The notes under the pieces were generated by a model, which had not been told where the DNA came from, made no database searches, and worked only from the letters and a program-made list of their open reading frames with translations. Positions 40,074 to 50,586 of a DNA stretch of 64,000 nt are shown here, one piece after another (the first letter of the stretch is position 1; each line of letters starts with the position of its first letter). The stretch spans positions 3,410,001 to 3,474,000 of the forward strand of contig NZ_AP023087.1 in NCBI RefSeq assembly GCF_045862395.1. Direction: 5' to 3'. The DNA comes from Marinicellulosiphila megalodicopiae (GTDB lineage Bacteria; Pseudomonadota; Gammaproteobacteria; Pseudomonadales; Natronospirillaceae). Position numbers and translations under genes: made by a program.

Positions 40074-41060
40074 TTATAAAAAAGTCTTATAAACATCTGC
40101 ACTCAAACGAGCACCAAAGTTTTCAACCAAATACGCACAAGATTTAGACGCTAAATCACCTGATTGCTTTGCTGTTAAACCATTGGTTATGCCATATAAA
40201 TATGCACCTGCAAATAAATCACCCGCGCCATTTGTATCCACAGCTTTTGCGGATACTGGATCAATGTTAATCATTTCGTTGTTATCAAAAATCATTGCGC
40301 CTTTTGAGCCTAATGTAATCACAAAGCTTTTAGCAATGGTTTTTAATTTTGCAATTGCCACATTTAAATCGGCTGTATCAAAAAAGGCTAAGGCCTCTGC
40401 TTCGTTACAGAAAATTAAATCCATGCCGTCGCCAACAATGTCGTTTAGTCCGTCTTTAAAGAACTGAACCATAGCAGGGTCAGAAAACGTAAACGCTAAT
40501 TTAACATCGTGTTCTTTCGCGCATTTTTTTGCCACTTCAATGGTTTGACGTGCCGATTCGCTGGTTACCAAATACCCTTCTATATACAGGTATTCGCTGT
40601 TAGCAATAGCAGTTAAGTCCAATTCGTTTGCCGTTAATACTTCACTGATACCCAAATAAGTATTCATGGTGCGCTCTGCATCATCACTTACCATCACTAC
40701 GCATTGACCCGTGATTTGATCACCAGCAGACTCAACGTTTTTATTGGTGGTGACACCGACGCTTTCTAAATCATTCAAGTAAAATTCACCGCTTTCATCA
40801 GCGGCTACTTTACAAGAGTAAAAACCTGTACCGCCAAAACACTGCACTGCAAATACGGTGTTAGTAGCAGAGCCACCTGCACAACGTTTTACCATTGTGT
40901 ATTGGCTGTCTAGTTTTTCTAAAGTTTTTAATTGTTGATCGCGATCAACTAATGTCATGACGCCTTTTTCTACGCCCACTTCTTTGAAAAAAGCATCGTT
41001 TACTTGATACTCAACATCCACTAAAGCGTTACCTAAACCGTATACGTTAAACTGTTTCAT
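40074..41060 (-). CDS. PfkB-family nucleoside/sugar kinase (adenosine kinase-like)
   Basis: Protein of 328 residues from the ATG at 41060 (MKQFNVYGLGNALVDVEYQV); a longer start at 41102 has no ribosome site. Ribokinase fold features include the N-terminal GLGNALVDVE, the substrate region CAGGSATNTVFAVQCFGG (about 60), and the C-terminal signature DTNGAGDLFAGAYLYG (about 280) with the catalytic Asp. Adenosine kinase is the usual annotation for this gammaproteobacterial subfamily, but the sugar versus nucleoside substrate cannot be settled from sequence alone. It lies in a minus-strand cluster with ppa. Confidence 0.88.
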   Translation of the reverse strand: MKQFNVYGLGNALVDVEYQVNDAFFKEVGVEKGVMTLVDRDQQLKTLEKLDSQYTMVKRCAGGSATNTVFAVQCFGGTGFYSCKVAADESGEFYLNDLESVGVTTNKNVESAGDQITGQCVVMVSDDAERTMNTYLGISEVLTANELDLTAIANSEYLYIEGYLVTSESARQTIEVAKKCAKEHDVKLAFTFSDPAMVQFFKDGLNDIVGDGMDLIFCNEAEALAFFDTADLNVAIAKLKTIAKSFVITLGSKGAMIFDNNEMINIDPVSAKAVDTNGAGDLFAGAYLYGITNGLTAKQSGDLASKSCAYLVENFGARLSADVYKTFL

Positions 41061-41114
41061 TTTATTCTCTTTAAAATATAGCATCCAATATCTTATTATC
41101 ATTGAATGAATCGC

Positions 41115-41172
41115 GTAGGTTCGACTTTAGTCGATCTTCATAAATTAAGAGACGCGCAAAAGCACGACCTAC
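41115..41172. repeat. REP-like palindromic element
   Basis: GTAGGT (41115) and ACCTAC (41167) face each other, and an inner hairpin CGAC-TTTA-GTCG occupies 41122-41133. The pattern resembles the dispersed extragenic palindromes of gammaproteobacteria. It lies between ppa and the kinase gene. Only one copy is seen in this window. Confidence 0.4.
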
Positions 41173-41177
41173 AAATA

Positions 41178-41205
41178 AAAAAGCCACATCATAGTGTGGC
41201 TTTTA
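41178..41205 (-). terminator. Terminator of ppa
   Basis: AAAGCCACA-TCATAG-TGTGGCTTT hairpin. Read on the minus strand it ends in a run of T and lies just after the ppa stop codon. Confidence 0.85.
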
Positions 41206-41224
41206 AAATCAACTATTAAAGCAA

Positions 41225-41752
41225 TTAACCTTTGTAGTTATCTGCAGATTCTTGGATCAATTTTTTCGCAGCAGCTGCATCTTCCCAACCGTCGATTTTA
41301 ACCCACTTGCCTTTTTCTAATGTTTTGTAGTTTTCGAAAAAGTGCTGAATCTGTTCTTTTAATAATTCAGGTAAATCTGAAATTTCATTTACGTCATCAT
41401 AAAGGCTAGTTAATTTTTGGTGTGGAACCGCTACCACTTTAACGTCTTCGCCACCGTCATCCGTCATGTTTAATACGCCAATTGGACGCGCACGAATAAC
41501 TGAACCCGGTACAACAGGATGTGGCGTAACAACTAATACATCAATTGGGTCGCCGTCGCCTGCTAATGTGTTATTTACATAACCGTAGTTTGCAGGGTAA
41601 AACATAGGTGCCGCCATAAAACGGTCAACAAACAATGCGTCTGCTTCTTTATCAATTTCGTATTTGATAGGTGAAGCGTTTGCAGGAATTTCAATGACAA
41701 CGTTAATGTCGTTTGGTAAATCTTTACCAGCTGGAATGTTTTGGTAGCTCAT
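41225..41752 (-). CDS. ppa: Inorganic pyrophosphatase (family I)
   Basis: Soluble enzyme of 175 residues, the usual length, that hydrolyses pyrophosphate and so pulls biosynthetic reactions forward. The signature DGDPIDVLV (about 65-75) with its metal-binding Asp residues is intact, as are [20 protein letters not shown] at the start and [13 protein letters not shown] later. An AGAACATT-type site precedes the ATG. It follows the DJ-1 family gene by 14 bases, so the two are likely co-transcribed. Confidence 0.97.
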   Translation of the reverse strand: MSYQNIPAGKDLPNDINVVIEIPANASPIKYEIDKEADALFVDRFMAAPMFYPANYGYVNNTLAGDGDPIDVLVVTPHPVVPGSVIRARPIGVLNMTDDGGEDVKVVAVPHQKLTSLYDDVNEISDLPELLKEQIQHFFENYKTLEKGKWVKIDGWEDAAAAKKLIQESADNYKG

Positions 41753-41766
41753 AATGTTCTCCGAGG

Positions 41767-42324
41767 TTATCGTACTAATTTAGTTTCTACATCTAATCGA
41801 TGCGAAAGAGTTGTTAATTTTTCAATGACATATAACGCAAAGTCCATGGCAGTGCCTGGGCCTCTTGAAGTAATTACATGTCCATTTTGCACAATCGGTA
41901 AATTCAATTGCTGACTACCTAAGTGCGTAAATTCATTTTGGCTATTTGGAAACGCAGTAAAGCTTTGCGACTCAATTATGCCGTGCTGTATTAATACTTT
42001 TGGCGCCGCACAAATAGCACCAATTAATTTTTCAGCATTGTGTTGTTTTAATAACAACGTCTTTAAACTGTGATTGTCACGAAGATGATCCGCACCTGGT
42101 AGTCCACCTGGCAAAATAATCGCATCAAAGTCTTGATCAATCACATCGTCAATATGCGTGTGAGCAACTACATTTAAGCCACGCGCACCTTGAACGTTTT
42201 TCTTGTTGGTTGCCGCTAATACTACTTCAAATCCTGCTCGTACACACAAATCTTGAATCGAAACCATTTCTAGTTCTTCAAAACCCGGCGCCAATGGAAT
42301 CAAGACAGTCATATTAGTCGACAT
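41767..42324 (-). CDS. DJ-1/PfpI family protein (YajL-like)
   Basis: Protein of 185 residues. The N-terminal [20 protein letters not shown] and the nucleophile motif [10 protein letters not shown] (Cys about 108, with the conserved Glu in FEELE) identify the DJ-1/YajL subfamily, whose members act as protein/nucleotide deglycase-like or chaperone stress proteins. Start 42324 gives [10 protein letters not shown]; Met5 at 42312 is an alternative. The leader includes AGAGAAA next to a tandem repeat of 13 bases. It lies between aroA and ppa. Confidence 0.87.
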   Translation of the reverse strand: MSTNMTVLIPLAPGFEELEMVSIQDLCVRAGFEVVLAATNKKNVQGARGLNVVAHTHIDDVIDQDFDAIILPGGLPGADHLRDNHSLKTLLLKQHNAEKLIGAICAAPKVLIQHGIIESQSFTAFPNSQNEFTHLGSQQLNLPIVQNGHVITSRGPGTAMDFALYVIEKLTTLSHRLDVETKLVR

Positions 42325-42345
42325 ATTTTATTTCTCTGTTTTTAC

Positions 42346-42384
42346 TTTTCTGTTTTATTTTTCTGTTTTATTTTTCTGTTTTAT
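42346..42384. repeat. Tandem 13-base repeat between aroA and the DJ-1 gene
   Basis: Three perfect copies of TTTCTGTTTTATT, plus a degenerate one just before. On the minus strand they form A-rich repeats in the leader of the DJ-1 gene and touch the aroA stop codon. Copy number could change by slippage. Confidence 0.75.
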
Positions 42385-43679
42385 TTTTCAATAGTCACTT
42401 GCTTGAACAATTCAAAATACGTTGGAAACGTTTTTGACGTACAACCCGGATCATTAATAATAATGTCACTGTTGCCAAATGCCGCCAATGAAAAACACAT
42501 CGCAATGCGGTGATCATCATAAGTATCAATCGCTGCGGATTGAATTTCAGCAGGTGGTGTTACTTCAATGTAATCATTACCTTCAACAACCGTTGCGCCT
42601 AATTTAGTCAGCTCAGTTGCCATCGCATTTAAGCGATCGGTTTCTTTTACACGCCAGTTATAAATATTGGTGATTTTGGTTGTGCCTGTCGCAAACAATG
42701 CAGTGGTTGCTATTGTCATCGCGGCATCTGGGATGTGGTTTAAATCCACATCAACTGCCTGTAACTTAGCGCCATTTTCAGGGGCTTCCGCTTGAATCCA
42801 AAAATCACTCCAGGTAATTTTTGCACCCATTTGCTCTAATACTTTTGCGTATTGCGCATCGCCTTGAATACTGGCTAGGCCTGTTCCGTGTACTCGAACC
42901 GGTCCACCACCCAGTGCGCCTAACGATAAAAAGTAACTTGCAGATGACGCATCGCCTTCAACCATAATCGTTTCAGGTGCGCTATAGGTTTGATTGCCTT
43001 TTATAGTAAAACGTTGGTAGTTGTCGTTTTCAACGGTAATACCAAAACGCGCCATGCAATCAAGGGTGATATCAATATATGGCTTTGATACTAACTCGCC
43101 ATCCATCACAATCGTTAAATCGCCTTTCGCCATAGGTGCTGCCATTAACAAAGCGGTTAAAAATTGGCTTGAAATATTGCCTTTAATTTTAACTTCGCCG
43201 CCATTAATGCCTGTCGCTTTAATTTTTAGTGGTGGATAGTCTTTATCACCTAAATACTCAACATTGGCACCTAATGGTAAAAGCGCATCAATTAAATCAC
43301 CAATTGGACGCTCATACATACGAGGCTCGCCAGTTAATGTAAACTCGCCTTCGCCTAAACATAATGCCGCAGCTAATGGACGCATGGCAGTACCGGCATT
43401 ACCTAAAAACAACTCTAATGCTTTCTCTGACTTTAAAGGACCTGCTTGGCCTGTTACTTTACAAGTGGTTTTATCATCTGACAATTCGAACTGTACGCCT
43501 ATAGAATCAAGGGATTCAAGCATACGACGGATATCATCAGAGTCTAATAAGTTAGTAATCGTGGTCACGCCCTTTGCTTGGGCGGCCAATAATAAAATAC
43601 GGTTTGATAGGCTTTTAGAACCAGGTAACTGGATTTCGCCTTTGGCGCTTTTAAGTGGGTGCAGTGTAAGAGAATTCAT
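42381..43679 (-). CDS. aroA: 3-phosphoshikimate 1-carboxyvinyltransferase (EPSP synthase)
   Basis: Enzyme of 432 residues in the shikimate pathway, joining shikimate 3-phosphate with phosphoenolpyruvate. Motifs include the N-terminal [16 protein letters not shown] (about 20), [18 protein letters not shown] (about 90, a class I glyphosate-sensitive type pattern with GNAGTAMRP) and the C-terminal [21 protein letters not shown] segment ([11 protein letters not shown], about 385). Length matches the E. coli enzyme (427). The start has no strong ribosome site. A tandem repeat follows the stop codon. Confidence 0.97.
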   Translation of the reverse strand: MNSLTLHPLKSAKGEIQLPGSKSLSNRILLLAAQAKGVTTITNLLDSDDIRRMLESLDSIGVQFELSDDKTTCKVTGQAGPLKSEKALELFLGNAGTAMRPLAAALCLGEGEFTLTGEPRMYERPIGDLIDALLPLGANVEYLGDKDYPPLKIKATGINGGEVKIKGNISSQFLTALLMAAPMAKGDLTIVMDGELVSKPYIDITLDCMARFGITVENDNYQRFTIKGNQTYSAPETIMVEGDASSASYFLSLGALGGGPVRVHGTGLASIQGDAQYAKVLEQMGAKITWSDFWIQAEAPENGAKLQAVDVDLNHIPDAAMTIATTALFATGTTKITNIYNWRVKETDRLNAMATELTKLGATVVEGNDYIEVTPPAEIQSAAIDTYDDHRIAMCFSLAAFGNSDIIINDPGCTSKTFPTYFELFKQVTIEK

Positions 43680-43900
43680 AGTATTTAGGGCATTAAAAAA
43701 GGCGCTATTGTAATGGAAGCAAGGTGGTTATGACAAATGAGTTTTCATTCATTTGTTTTTATTCTACATATTGAGACACGACTTATTACTCATTTGTTAT
43801 TTGATACCTATCACACTATGGTCGAATTCAAAAAAACACAGTACAATTAGCCGCGAAAAATTACTCTATCTGTAATTTATTTCTAACTAGGAATTTATAA

Positions 43901-45325
43901 ATGAAATACTCACTATTATTTGGATCCATTTTGGCCGTATCGGCATCAACCAATGCTTTTTCAGAAGAAATGGAATCATTTCAAAATATCACAAGTAATA
44001 ACGCTTATAGTGCGAACAATACTGTTTCTAAAAGGTCTATCGATTTAAACTCAATCTGGTACAATCCCGCATTAGTTATAAATAATGGACAGCAAGCAAA
44101 TTTAAATATTGTTGGTGCAAATACAGGCAGCTTCTTTATAAATGTAGAAGAACAATTTTTCGGATTACATATTGGCAGAGATGCAGTTGATGAATTTGGC
44201 CTATCAACAACAGATAACAATGCATATGATGTTTTTTGGGCGAAAGAAGGTGATGACCAAAACATGGGCGCTCATGTTTACTGGTCAACAAATACAATTA
44301 AAAATCCTTCAACCAACCAAATTTCAACTACCTCTGGTGCCAATTTTGATATTTTAAGTAATAGTTACACCATTCAAGATGACCCTGAAGATGATGACAA
44401 TAAGTTCAAAGCTTCCATTGATAAAAATAAACAAGGTTCTTTTGTTTACGATTTTGGCGCTGAATTTGGAATTTATTCTGATTCATCTCAAATGGTAGCT
44501 AGCCTTCAAGCTTTCGATTCAGAAGGTGATTATAATAACTTCAAAGCAAACTGGACCAATACAGTTGCCGGTGTAGATACTGAAGAATCACATGAAGTTG
44601 TTACTAAAAACACACAAAAACATTTAATTCTAACTGGTGATTACGTTCAAGTTAAAACCGAAGAATTAAGCTTTTTAGCTCAAGGCCAAATAGTTTTAAG
44701 TAACAACAGAACAAATTCATTAAGCGACGTAGATAATGGAACATCAAGAACATATTTATTAACTGACACCTCAACTAAAACAAATGACATTCGTTTAAGT
44801 GCTGGTGTGGATTATACGATTCGCACTTCTGATAAAGTTAGCTTCAACATTCAACAAATTGCGAGTTTTAATTTAGATTTAAACAGCGACACTAACACTA
44901 CTGAAACAAGTTACATTACAGTAGGCGAGACTAAAACTGAATCGCCAACAGGTGTTACTTCTAAAACCACTCAAAATGGATACACATTTGATGCACCTGT
45001 TTCAATAACTATGAATATGCAAGCCACCAAGAAATTTGGATTAATTGCATCTATTGCTACAAACGCTTTGAGTGTTACCAGTACTAAATCGAAAAATATC
45101 GAAATGATTTTGAATACCGAAGGTACTAAATATATTGAAGGCATTACAAGTATTACTGGCGATGAAATTTATTCAGACACAAGCGACTCAGTTGCATTAG
45201 ACTGGGGCTTTAGCTATCAAATAAATAACAATTTAGTTTTAGATTTTGTATCTAAAAACGATATTATTGTAAATGGCATCACAAGCGGAATTTCAAACCA
45301 CTTAACAATGACTTACAAATTCTAA
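43901..45325 (+). CDS. Outer membrane beta-barrel protein, function unknown
   Basis: Protein of 474 residues with a Sec signal peptide (about 1-21) and strand-rich, Asn/Thr-rich sequence with alternating hydrophobic residues. It ends in KF with an aromatic last residue, typical of barrel insertion by BAM. Early motif SIWYNPALVINNG resembles the barrel family annotated as TraF-like/conjugal-transfer or P1-type. No other conserved motif was seen. An AGGA site precedes the ATG and a strong terminator follows. It is monocistronic. Confidence 0.75.
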   Translation: MKYSLLFGSILAVSASTNAFSEEMESFQNITSNNAYSANNTVSKRSIDLNSIWYNPALVINNGQQANLNIVGANTGSFFINVEEQFFGLHIGRDAVDEFGLSTTDNNAYDVFWAKEGDDQNMGAHVYWSTNTIKNPSTNQISTTSGANFDILSNSYTIQDDPEDDDNKFKASIDKNKQGSFVYDFGAEFGIYSDSSQMVASLQAFDSEGDYNNFKANWTNTVAGVDTEESHEVVTKNTQKHLILTGDYVQVKTEELSFLAQGQIVLSNNRTNSLSDVDNGTSRTYLLTDTSTKTNDIRLSAGVDYTIRTSDKVSFNIQQIASFNLDLNSDTNTTETSYITVGETKTESPTGVTSKTTQNGYTFDAPVSITMNMQATKKFGLIASIATNALSVTSTKSKNIEMILNTEGTKYIEGITSITGDEIYSDTSDSVALDWGFSYQINNNLVLDFVSKNDIIVNGITSGISNHLTMTYKF

Positions 45326-45340
45326 TATTTATTAGCAACA

Positions 45341-45370
45341 AAAAAGACAAGCATTGCTTGTCTTTTTTTT
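45341..45370. terminator. Bidirectional terminator between barrel gene and hybrid kinase
   Basis: AAAAAGACAAGC-ATT-GCTTGTCTTTTT hairpin with an A run before and a T run after. The convergent kinase gene ends inside the T run. Confidence 0.88.
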
Positions 45371-48128
45371 ATTTTCTATTTACATATTTCAATATTGTTT
45401 TCAGCATTACCTTTTCATCTATTGGCTTACTAATATGATCATGCATGCCCGCCTCTTTGCATTTTTGAATATCACTTTGCATAGCATTTGCCGTCATTGC
45501 AATGATAGGTATATGATCAAATTCTGATTTTTCTTTTATTTTTTTACAAGATTCATATCCATCCATCACTGGCATTTGTAAATCCATTAACACCACATTT
45601 AATGAAACTTTCATTTTATCCAATGCAATTTGTCCATTATCCGCTATATCTACAAATGCACCTAATTGCTCCAGCATCTCTTGAGCAATCATTTGGTTAA
45701 CCATAACGTCTTCTACTAATAATATATTGATGCCTTTTAATGGTTGTTTATTAAGATTTAAATCATCTTCTTTTTTCTCAGTTGCAGGTGTATTTTGATC
45801 AAATAATACATAAGAATAATTACTAGCTGTTATCATATTTAATTCAATAATAAATTTGCTACCAATATGCATTTCACTTTCTAATGTAATTTTTCCTTGC
45901 ATGGTTTCAATTATTTTTTTACTGATTGACAAACCTAACCCTGTTCCACCAAATTTTCTTGATGTTGAACTATCTGCTTGTTTAAAAGGCTGGAACAAAA
46001 TAGCTTGCTGCTCTTGATCGATACCAATTCCCGTATCTTCAATGCTTATTATTAAATTGTGTTTATTTTCTATTTGATGAGCACTGACAGTAACTGTCAC
46101 CCCACCTTGGTCGGTAAATTTAATTGCGTTACCACATAAATTGATTAATACCTGCTCTAGCCTTAAGGAATCCCCTATCAATTTATCTGGAATCACATTG
46201 TCACAAATAATTCTAAAATTCACATTCTTTTGATTAGCATGTATATTAAATATTGCATAAATTTTCTTTAGCACATCTATAAAATCAAATTCTACAGATT
46301 CAATTTCAAGCTGTCCTGCTTCAATTTTAGAGTAGTCTAACGTATGATTTATTAATGAAAGCAAAGTTTGTGAAGCCAAATCAGCCTTATCTAAATAGTT
46401 GGTTTGCTGCTCATCCAGCTTGGTTTTTTGACACAAATGAATCAATCCTAAAATTGCATTTAAAGGTGTCCTTAATTCATGACTCATATTTGCTAGAAAA
46501 TCACTCTTGGCATTGTTAGCAAATTCCGCCTCTTTAACAGATATTTTAAGCGCCTGTGTTTTTTTCGCTACTTCTTTTATAACGATATCATTTTGTCTAA
46601 TTATGACAAAAATAAATCCTTGTAATAGGGATGTTATCAGCATACCAAAGGTTAAAATAATCCAACTATTCCAATCTTTATTGGTTTTTTTAAATTCAGA
46701 ATTTGCAGCTACTTTAATTTCAAACACCCTTCCAGAAAATTTAAATAATTCTGTTACTGGAGTATAATTTTCATTAACCGTTTGCGTTTTATTTTCAATT
46801 AGCCATTTAGGTGTAGTTTGATCGGTTACATCACTAATGGTTACTATTAACGAATCTCTACTGCCTTGGAGTAACACATCACCAATAACTGAATTAACTT
46901 TTAAAATACCACTTATATATCCGACAAAATCACCTGAATTATGTTGAATATCAAAAATAGGTAAATACACAATAATGGCTTTATTTTTGATTGCTTTATT
47001 TTCATCTTGAGCTAAATCAATTGGGGCGGTGCTAAAGGCAACACCTGTTAATCTAGCTAAATCTAAAGTTTTTTTTCTTTCAATGTTTGACGCCAAATCT
47101 AAACCAAAGGCGGCCTGATTTTCTTTAAATGGATAAATTGCCAATACAGGATAATACTCTTCTCGCACCACTGCTTTGACCAATCCATCCTGCGAAAATT
47201 GTTTAAATTCAAAATCTTTAAAACCCTCTTTTTTAATTCTGGACTCTAAATCTTCTCTGTTTTCGTGTTTGATTATTTGAGTCCAGCCAATTCCTTGAAA
47301 TAAACCCGAATTTTTTAATAACTCGGCGGAAAACTGATTAAATTCTTTGCGGGTTACTGAATCGGTTGAGTTATAGTATGCCGAATAGGCATCAAGATTG
47401 TTTAGCGCAATCGTAAAATTTTGCTTTATTTGCTCGAAATAACGACTGGCGTGCTCATTTATTTCCAATTGATGATTATGTTTTTGCACCTCAAGTGAAC
47501 TAAAAAATAAAAGTAATACGCCAGTGAATAAAATCAAGGTTGGAATTACTGATTGAATTCTATTTTTAACGGATTTAAAAAACCAATTTGAACATAAGAC
47601 CAAAATTAACGGTGTAAATAAAAGAACGCCAATATAGTCACCAAACCACCATGTTGCCCATGTAAATCCTACATTTCCTATTGGAACAATTTGCATATAA
47701 AACAATAAACTCACTGCAACAGAAGGCGCGACGAAACAGCCTATTGGGACAGCCATCAACATCAGCAGTACTATAAATTTAGCATTTCCAAATTTCTTAT
47801 TTCGCGTAAATAAAAAATTAAATAATTGAGAAGTTAGATACGCTTGCAAAGTTGATCCAATGGCAATTCCCAAAGGTACAACACATTGTGAAAAGGATAT
47901 ATTCGAAAACGAAGGATTAATCACTGAAAAATTAATTAAAAACGATCCTAAAAACACCCCAATTAAAACGGATCTATTTTTAAAAATCACCATCAAGGCA
48001 AACGCCAAACCCGATGCAGGCCACACAGCAGAAGCAAATCCAGGTGGAATGGCTAACATTAATCCCAGCTTACCAGCAATTATGTAACCTACCAGCGCGA
48101 CCATTATAATTTTCAAGTTATTCGACAT
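45369..48128 (-). CDS. Hybrid histidine kinase with MASE1, CHASE, HisKA, HATPase and receiver domains
   Basis: Protein of 919 residues. An N-terminal MASE1 membrane domain with about eight helices (1-215) is followed by a CHASE-type extracellular sensor (about 225-490, with DLESRIKKEGFKDFEF), one more helix (about 500-520), a dimerisation/phosphoacceptor region with the His in MSHELRTPLNAILGLI (about 550), an ATPase domain (NLCGNAIKF, DTGIGI, GGTGLGLSIS; about 655-770) and a receiver with phosphoacceptor Asp in VVLMDLQMPVMDG (about 848). No Hpt domain is present, so phosphate must pass to a separate protein. The ligand is unknown. Confidence 0.9.
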   Translation of the reverse strand: MSNNLKIIMVALVGYIIAGKLGLMLAIPPGFASAVWPASGLAFALMVIFKNRSVLIGVFLGSFLINFSVINPSFSNISFSQCVVPLGIAIGSTLQAYLTSQLFNFLFTRNKKFGNAKFIVLLMLMAVPIGCFVAPSVAVSLLFYMQIVPIGNVGFTWATWWFGDYIGVLLFTPLILVLCSNWFFKSVKNRIQSVIPTLILFTGVLLLFFSSLEVQKHNHQLEINEHASRYFEQIKQNFTIALNNLDAYSAYYNSTDSVTRKEFNQFSAELLKNSGLFQGIGWTQIIKHENREDLESRIKKEGFKDFEFKQFSQDGLVKAVVREEYYPVLAIYPFKENQAAFGLDLASNIERKKTLDLARLTGVAFSTAPIDLAQDENKAIKNKAIIVYLPIFDIQHNSGDFVGYISGILKVNSVIGDVLLQGSRDSLIVTISDVTDQTTPKWLIENKTQTVNENYTPVTELFKFSGRVFEIKVAANSEFKKTNKDWNSWIILTFGMLITSLLQGFIFVIIRQNDIVIKEVAKKTQALKISVKEAEFANNAKSDFLANMSHELRTPLNAILGLIHLCQKTKLDEQQTNYLDKADLASQTLLSLINHTLDYSKIEAGQLEIESVEFDFIDVLKKIYAIFNIHANQKNVNFRIICDNVIPDKLIGDSLRLEQVLINLCGNAIKFTDQGGVTVTVSAHQIENKHNLIISIEDTGIGIDQEQQAILFQPFKQADSSTSRKFGGTGLGLSISKKIIETMQGKITLESEMHIGSKFIIELNMITASNYSYVLFDQNTPATEKKEDDLNLNKQPLKGINILLVEDVMVNQMIAQEMLEQLGAFVDIADNGQIALDKMKVSLNVVLMDLQMPVMDGYESCKKIKEKSEFDHIPIIAMTANAMQSDIQKCKEAGMHDHISKPIDEKVMLKTILKYVNRK

Positions 48129-48304
48129 ATTTTGAGCTTCATTTTCAAATCACATACAAATTAACGATAGCTCAAACACAGCACATTGTAGTAATTCTTT
48201 ATCTTATCAATGTACTTATAAATTATTTCGAACAATGTTTGATTGATGATTATCTTAATTAAAAATATCAGGTACACTGCTTTTTTACATTAATTGAGAA
48301 CGAT

Positions 48305-48940
48305 ATGAGAAATACAGCATCTTTAGTTTGTTTGTCTTTAATTACCCTAAGCTGCCAAACAACAGGGGCTAATCACAGTTCAAATGATGATTTAATTCAA
48401 GCCAAACCCATTCAAACGCCTTCAACATCGGTGGAACCAGTAACCGAAGTTGCTTTTTTGGAAAATGATTGCCCAGGTGATACTGAGTTACCCGCGCATT
48501 TAATGGGTCAATTTGAGCCAATCGATGATCAAGAATTATTGCAATCAGTATTGGGTAAACCAAATAAAGGGGCCCTTTGCCAAGGTAAGGTTTATCAATC
48601 CGTTTCTCCAAGTTCAATCACTGTTTATCGAGCATGGAATAGCACAAACACTCACAGTGAAATGGGCACATGGTGGGCAGGCGAAATTCCAGCAGGATTA
48701 ACCGCCCAGTATCGAACTGATTATGAAATATGCTACCAATGGTCACCTCTAGACAAAATGACTCAATGCACTTTAAAAGCAGGAGCTAAGGTTGTCATCG
48801 GCACTGGACAAAGCGCAATGTGTTCTGAATATTTAACGTATCCAGCCTCGCCTGAAAAACAAATCTACATTCAAAATGCCTCTGACGTTTTAGAAGATTG
48901 TGAACAATATGATGCGGTCTTTGACTGGCAGTCTCAATAA
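48305..48940 (+). CDS. Lipoprotein, function unknown
   Basis: Protein of 211 residues with a lipobox (LITLSCQTT, Cys about 17), so probably outer- or inner-membrane anchored. The mature region is hydrophilic, with five to six cysteines that could form disulfides (NDCPGDTELP, GALCQGKVYQSV, EICYQWSP, QCTLKAG, AMCSEYL, EDCEQYD). It is divergent from the hybrid kinase and convergent with thiI. No family was recognised. Confidence 0.7.
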   Translation: MRNTASLVCLSLITLSCQTTGANHSSNDDLIQAKPIQTPSTSVEPVTEVAFLENDCPGDTELPAHLMGQFEPIDDQELLQSVLGKPNKGALCQGKVYQSVSPSSITVYRAWNSTNTHSEMGTWWAGEIPAGLTAQYRTDYEICYQWSPLDKMTQCTLKAGAKVVIGTGQSAMCSEYLTYPASPEKQIYIQNASDVLEDCEQYDAVFDWQSQ

Positions 48941-48957
48941 AATCTAAATCAAACAAA

Positions 48958-48984
48958 AAGCCACCTTGATTTCTCAAGATGGCT
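48958..48984. terminator. Terminator between lipoprotein and thiI
   Basis: AAGCCACCTTGA-TTTC- TCAAGATGGCTT hairpin with one mismatch; both convergent genes end beside it. Confidence 0.6.
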
Positions 48985-49037
48985 TAAATATGTTTCATAT
49001 CGATCAAATTTAGGTGAGAGCTAAATAGCTTCCAATT

Positions 49038-50495
49038 TTAACTTTTTACAACCACCACATTCGTTGCACCTTCATCTAATAAGTACATTGCATGTAATTT
49101 GCTCATCACACCTTTATCGCAATACAAAGCATAATTTACTGAAGAATCTAATTCCAAAAACTCACGCTTTAAGCTATAGAACGGCACTTCGATTACTTCG
49201 TAACCGTCAACGGTATAAGGTTTTTCATCTGTCTCGTCTGGATGACGCACATCCACAATAACGTAGTCAGCAGGTAAGTCTTTTAATTCAAAAGAAGTTA
49301 ATTCTACTTCTTCTGTACTCTCAACCATTTGATCGATATTTTCATGTACGGCATCGGCCACTGCTTTTTCTAAAACCGCAAAGTCAAAGTTACCTTCTTC
49401 TCTTTCAATTTTATCAAAACGCGCTTTGGTGGTTGGATTTTTAGAAATCACACCACAATATTCAGGCATGGTTTCAGCAAATTTGTCTGTACCGATTTTA
49501 CGCGCATCATCAATAATGTCTTGTTTGTCACTGACAACCAACGGTCTTAATACTAATTTGTCTGTCACTGAATCAATGACATTTAGATTTTGTAACGTTT
49601 GTGACGATACTTGACCGATTGCTTCACCGGTAACAAAACAAGGAATATCGTATTCATCACAAATTTTATCCGCAGCGCGATACATCATACGCTTTAGAAT
49701 CACACCCATTTGCGAGTTATCCACATTGGTAAGAATTTCTTCCACAACGCCTTCAAATGGCACTGCAATAAATTTACAACGGTGAGAGCTTGAGTATTCA
49801 TCCCAAATATATTTTGAAACTTGTTTAACACCAATTTCGTGTGCGCGTCCGCCTAAGTTAAAAAACAAAAAGTGAGTACGCATTCCTCGAGACAACATTT
49901 TGTATGCTGCAACGCCCGAGTCAAATCCGCCTGAGATCAATGTCATTACTGCATCTTGGCAACCTAAAGGATACCCGCCCAAACCAGGCACTTGGTCTGT
50001 AACTACATAAAACTTGTCGTCTTTAATTTCCAACAGCACAACTACATCGGGCTTTTTAAGTTTAACACCTGCGGTTTCGCAGTTTTGATTTAAACCACCA
50101 CCTACATAACGTTCAACATCTAGCGAACTGAAGTCATGCTTACCCACTCGCTTACATTTCACCCTAAAGGTTTTGCCTTTTAGTTGTTTTTCGTAATGCA
50201 CTTTTGTGTGCTCAAACGCTTCGTGCATGCCCTCCCATACAAATTCTTGTACGTAGTTAAAGTGCACAATGCCTTGAATTTTTGATAATGCATTTTTCAT
50301 TATCTTTACATTAGATTCCGTTTCTTCCAGCGAACTTAAAATCTGTAAGTTATCCCAAGTGGTTTGAATTTGAATATTTTCATCCAATCGCGTTAGTATT
50401 TTTTTAACATTTTTAGCTAATTGCTTAACCATTTGTTTGCGTACGGGTTTACTTTTGATATTAATTTCAGGAAAAAAACGAACGATAAATTTCAT
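49038..50495 (-). CDS. thiI: tRNA 4-thiouridine synthase with C-terminal rhodanese domain
   Basis: Protein of 485 residues, near E. coli ThiI (482). In order: NFLD region (1-60), THUMP domain (about 60-165), PP-loop adenylation motif SGGFDSGVAAYKML (about 183-196), and a rhodanese domain (about 400-485) whose active Cys lies in YALYCDKGVM (about 461). The second Cys of the proposed disulfide pair is in EYCGVISKN (about 346). It thiolates U8 of tRNA and feeds sulfur to thiamine synthesis. It lies just before an initiator tRNA cluster on the other strand. Confidence 0.97.
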   Translation of the reverse strand: MKFIVRFFPEINIKSKPVRKQMVKQLAKNVKKILTRLDENIQIQTTWDNLQILSSLEETESNVKIMKNALSKIQGIVHFNYVQEFVWEGMHEAFEHTKVHYEKQLKGKTFRVKCKRVGKHDFSSLDVERYVGGGLNQNCETAGVKLKKPDVVVLLEIKDDKFYVVTDQVPGLGGYPLGCQDAVMTLISGGFDSGVAAYKMLSRGMRTHFLFFNLGGRAHEIGVKQVSKYIWDEYSSSHRCKFIAVPFEGVVEEILTNVDNSQMGVILKRMMYRAADKICDEYDIPCFVTGEAIGQVSSQTLQNLNVIDSVTDKLVLRPLVVSDKQDIIDDARKIGTDKFAETMPEYCGVISKNPTTKARFDKIEREEGNFDFAVLEKAVADAVHENIDQMVESTEEVELTSFELKDLPADYVIVDVRHPDETDEKPYTVDGYEVIEVPFYSLKREFLELDSSVNYALYCDKGVMSKLHAMYLLDEGATNVVVVKS

Positions 50496-50586
50496 AAGAA
50501 GAGTTTCAGTAAGGAAAAAAACGATAGGAATTATATCAGCATAAAAGCGATCAATGAAAAAAAATCTACATTTTTCAACAACTTAA

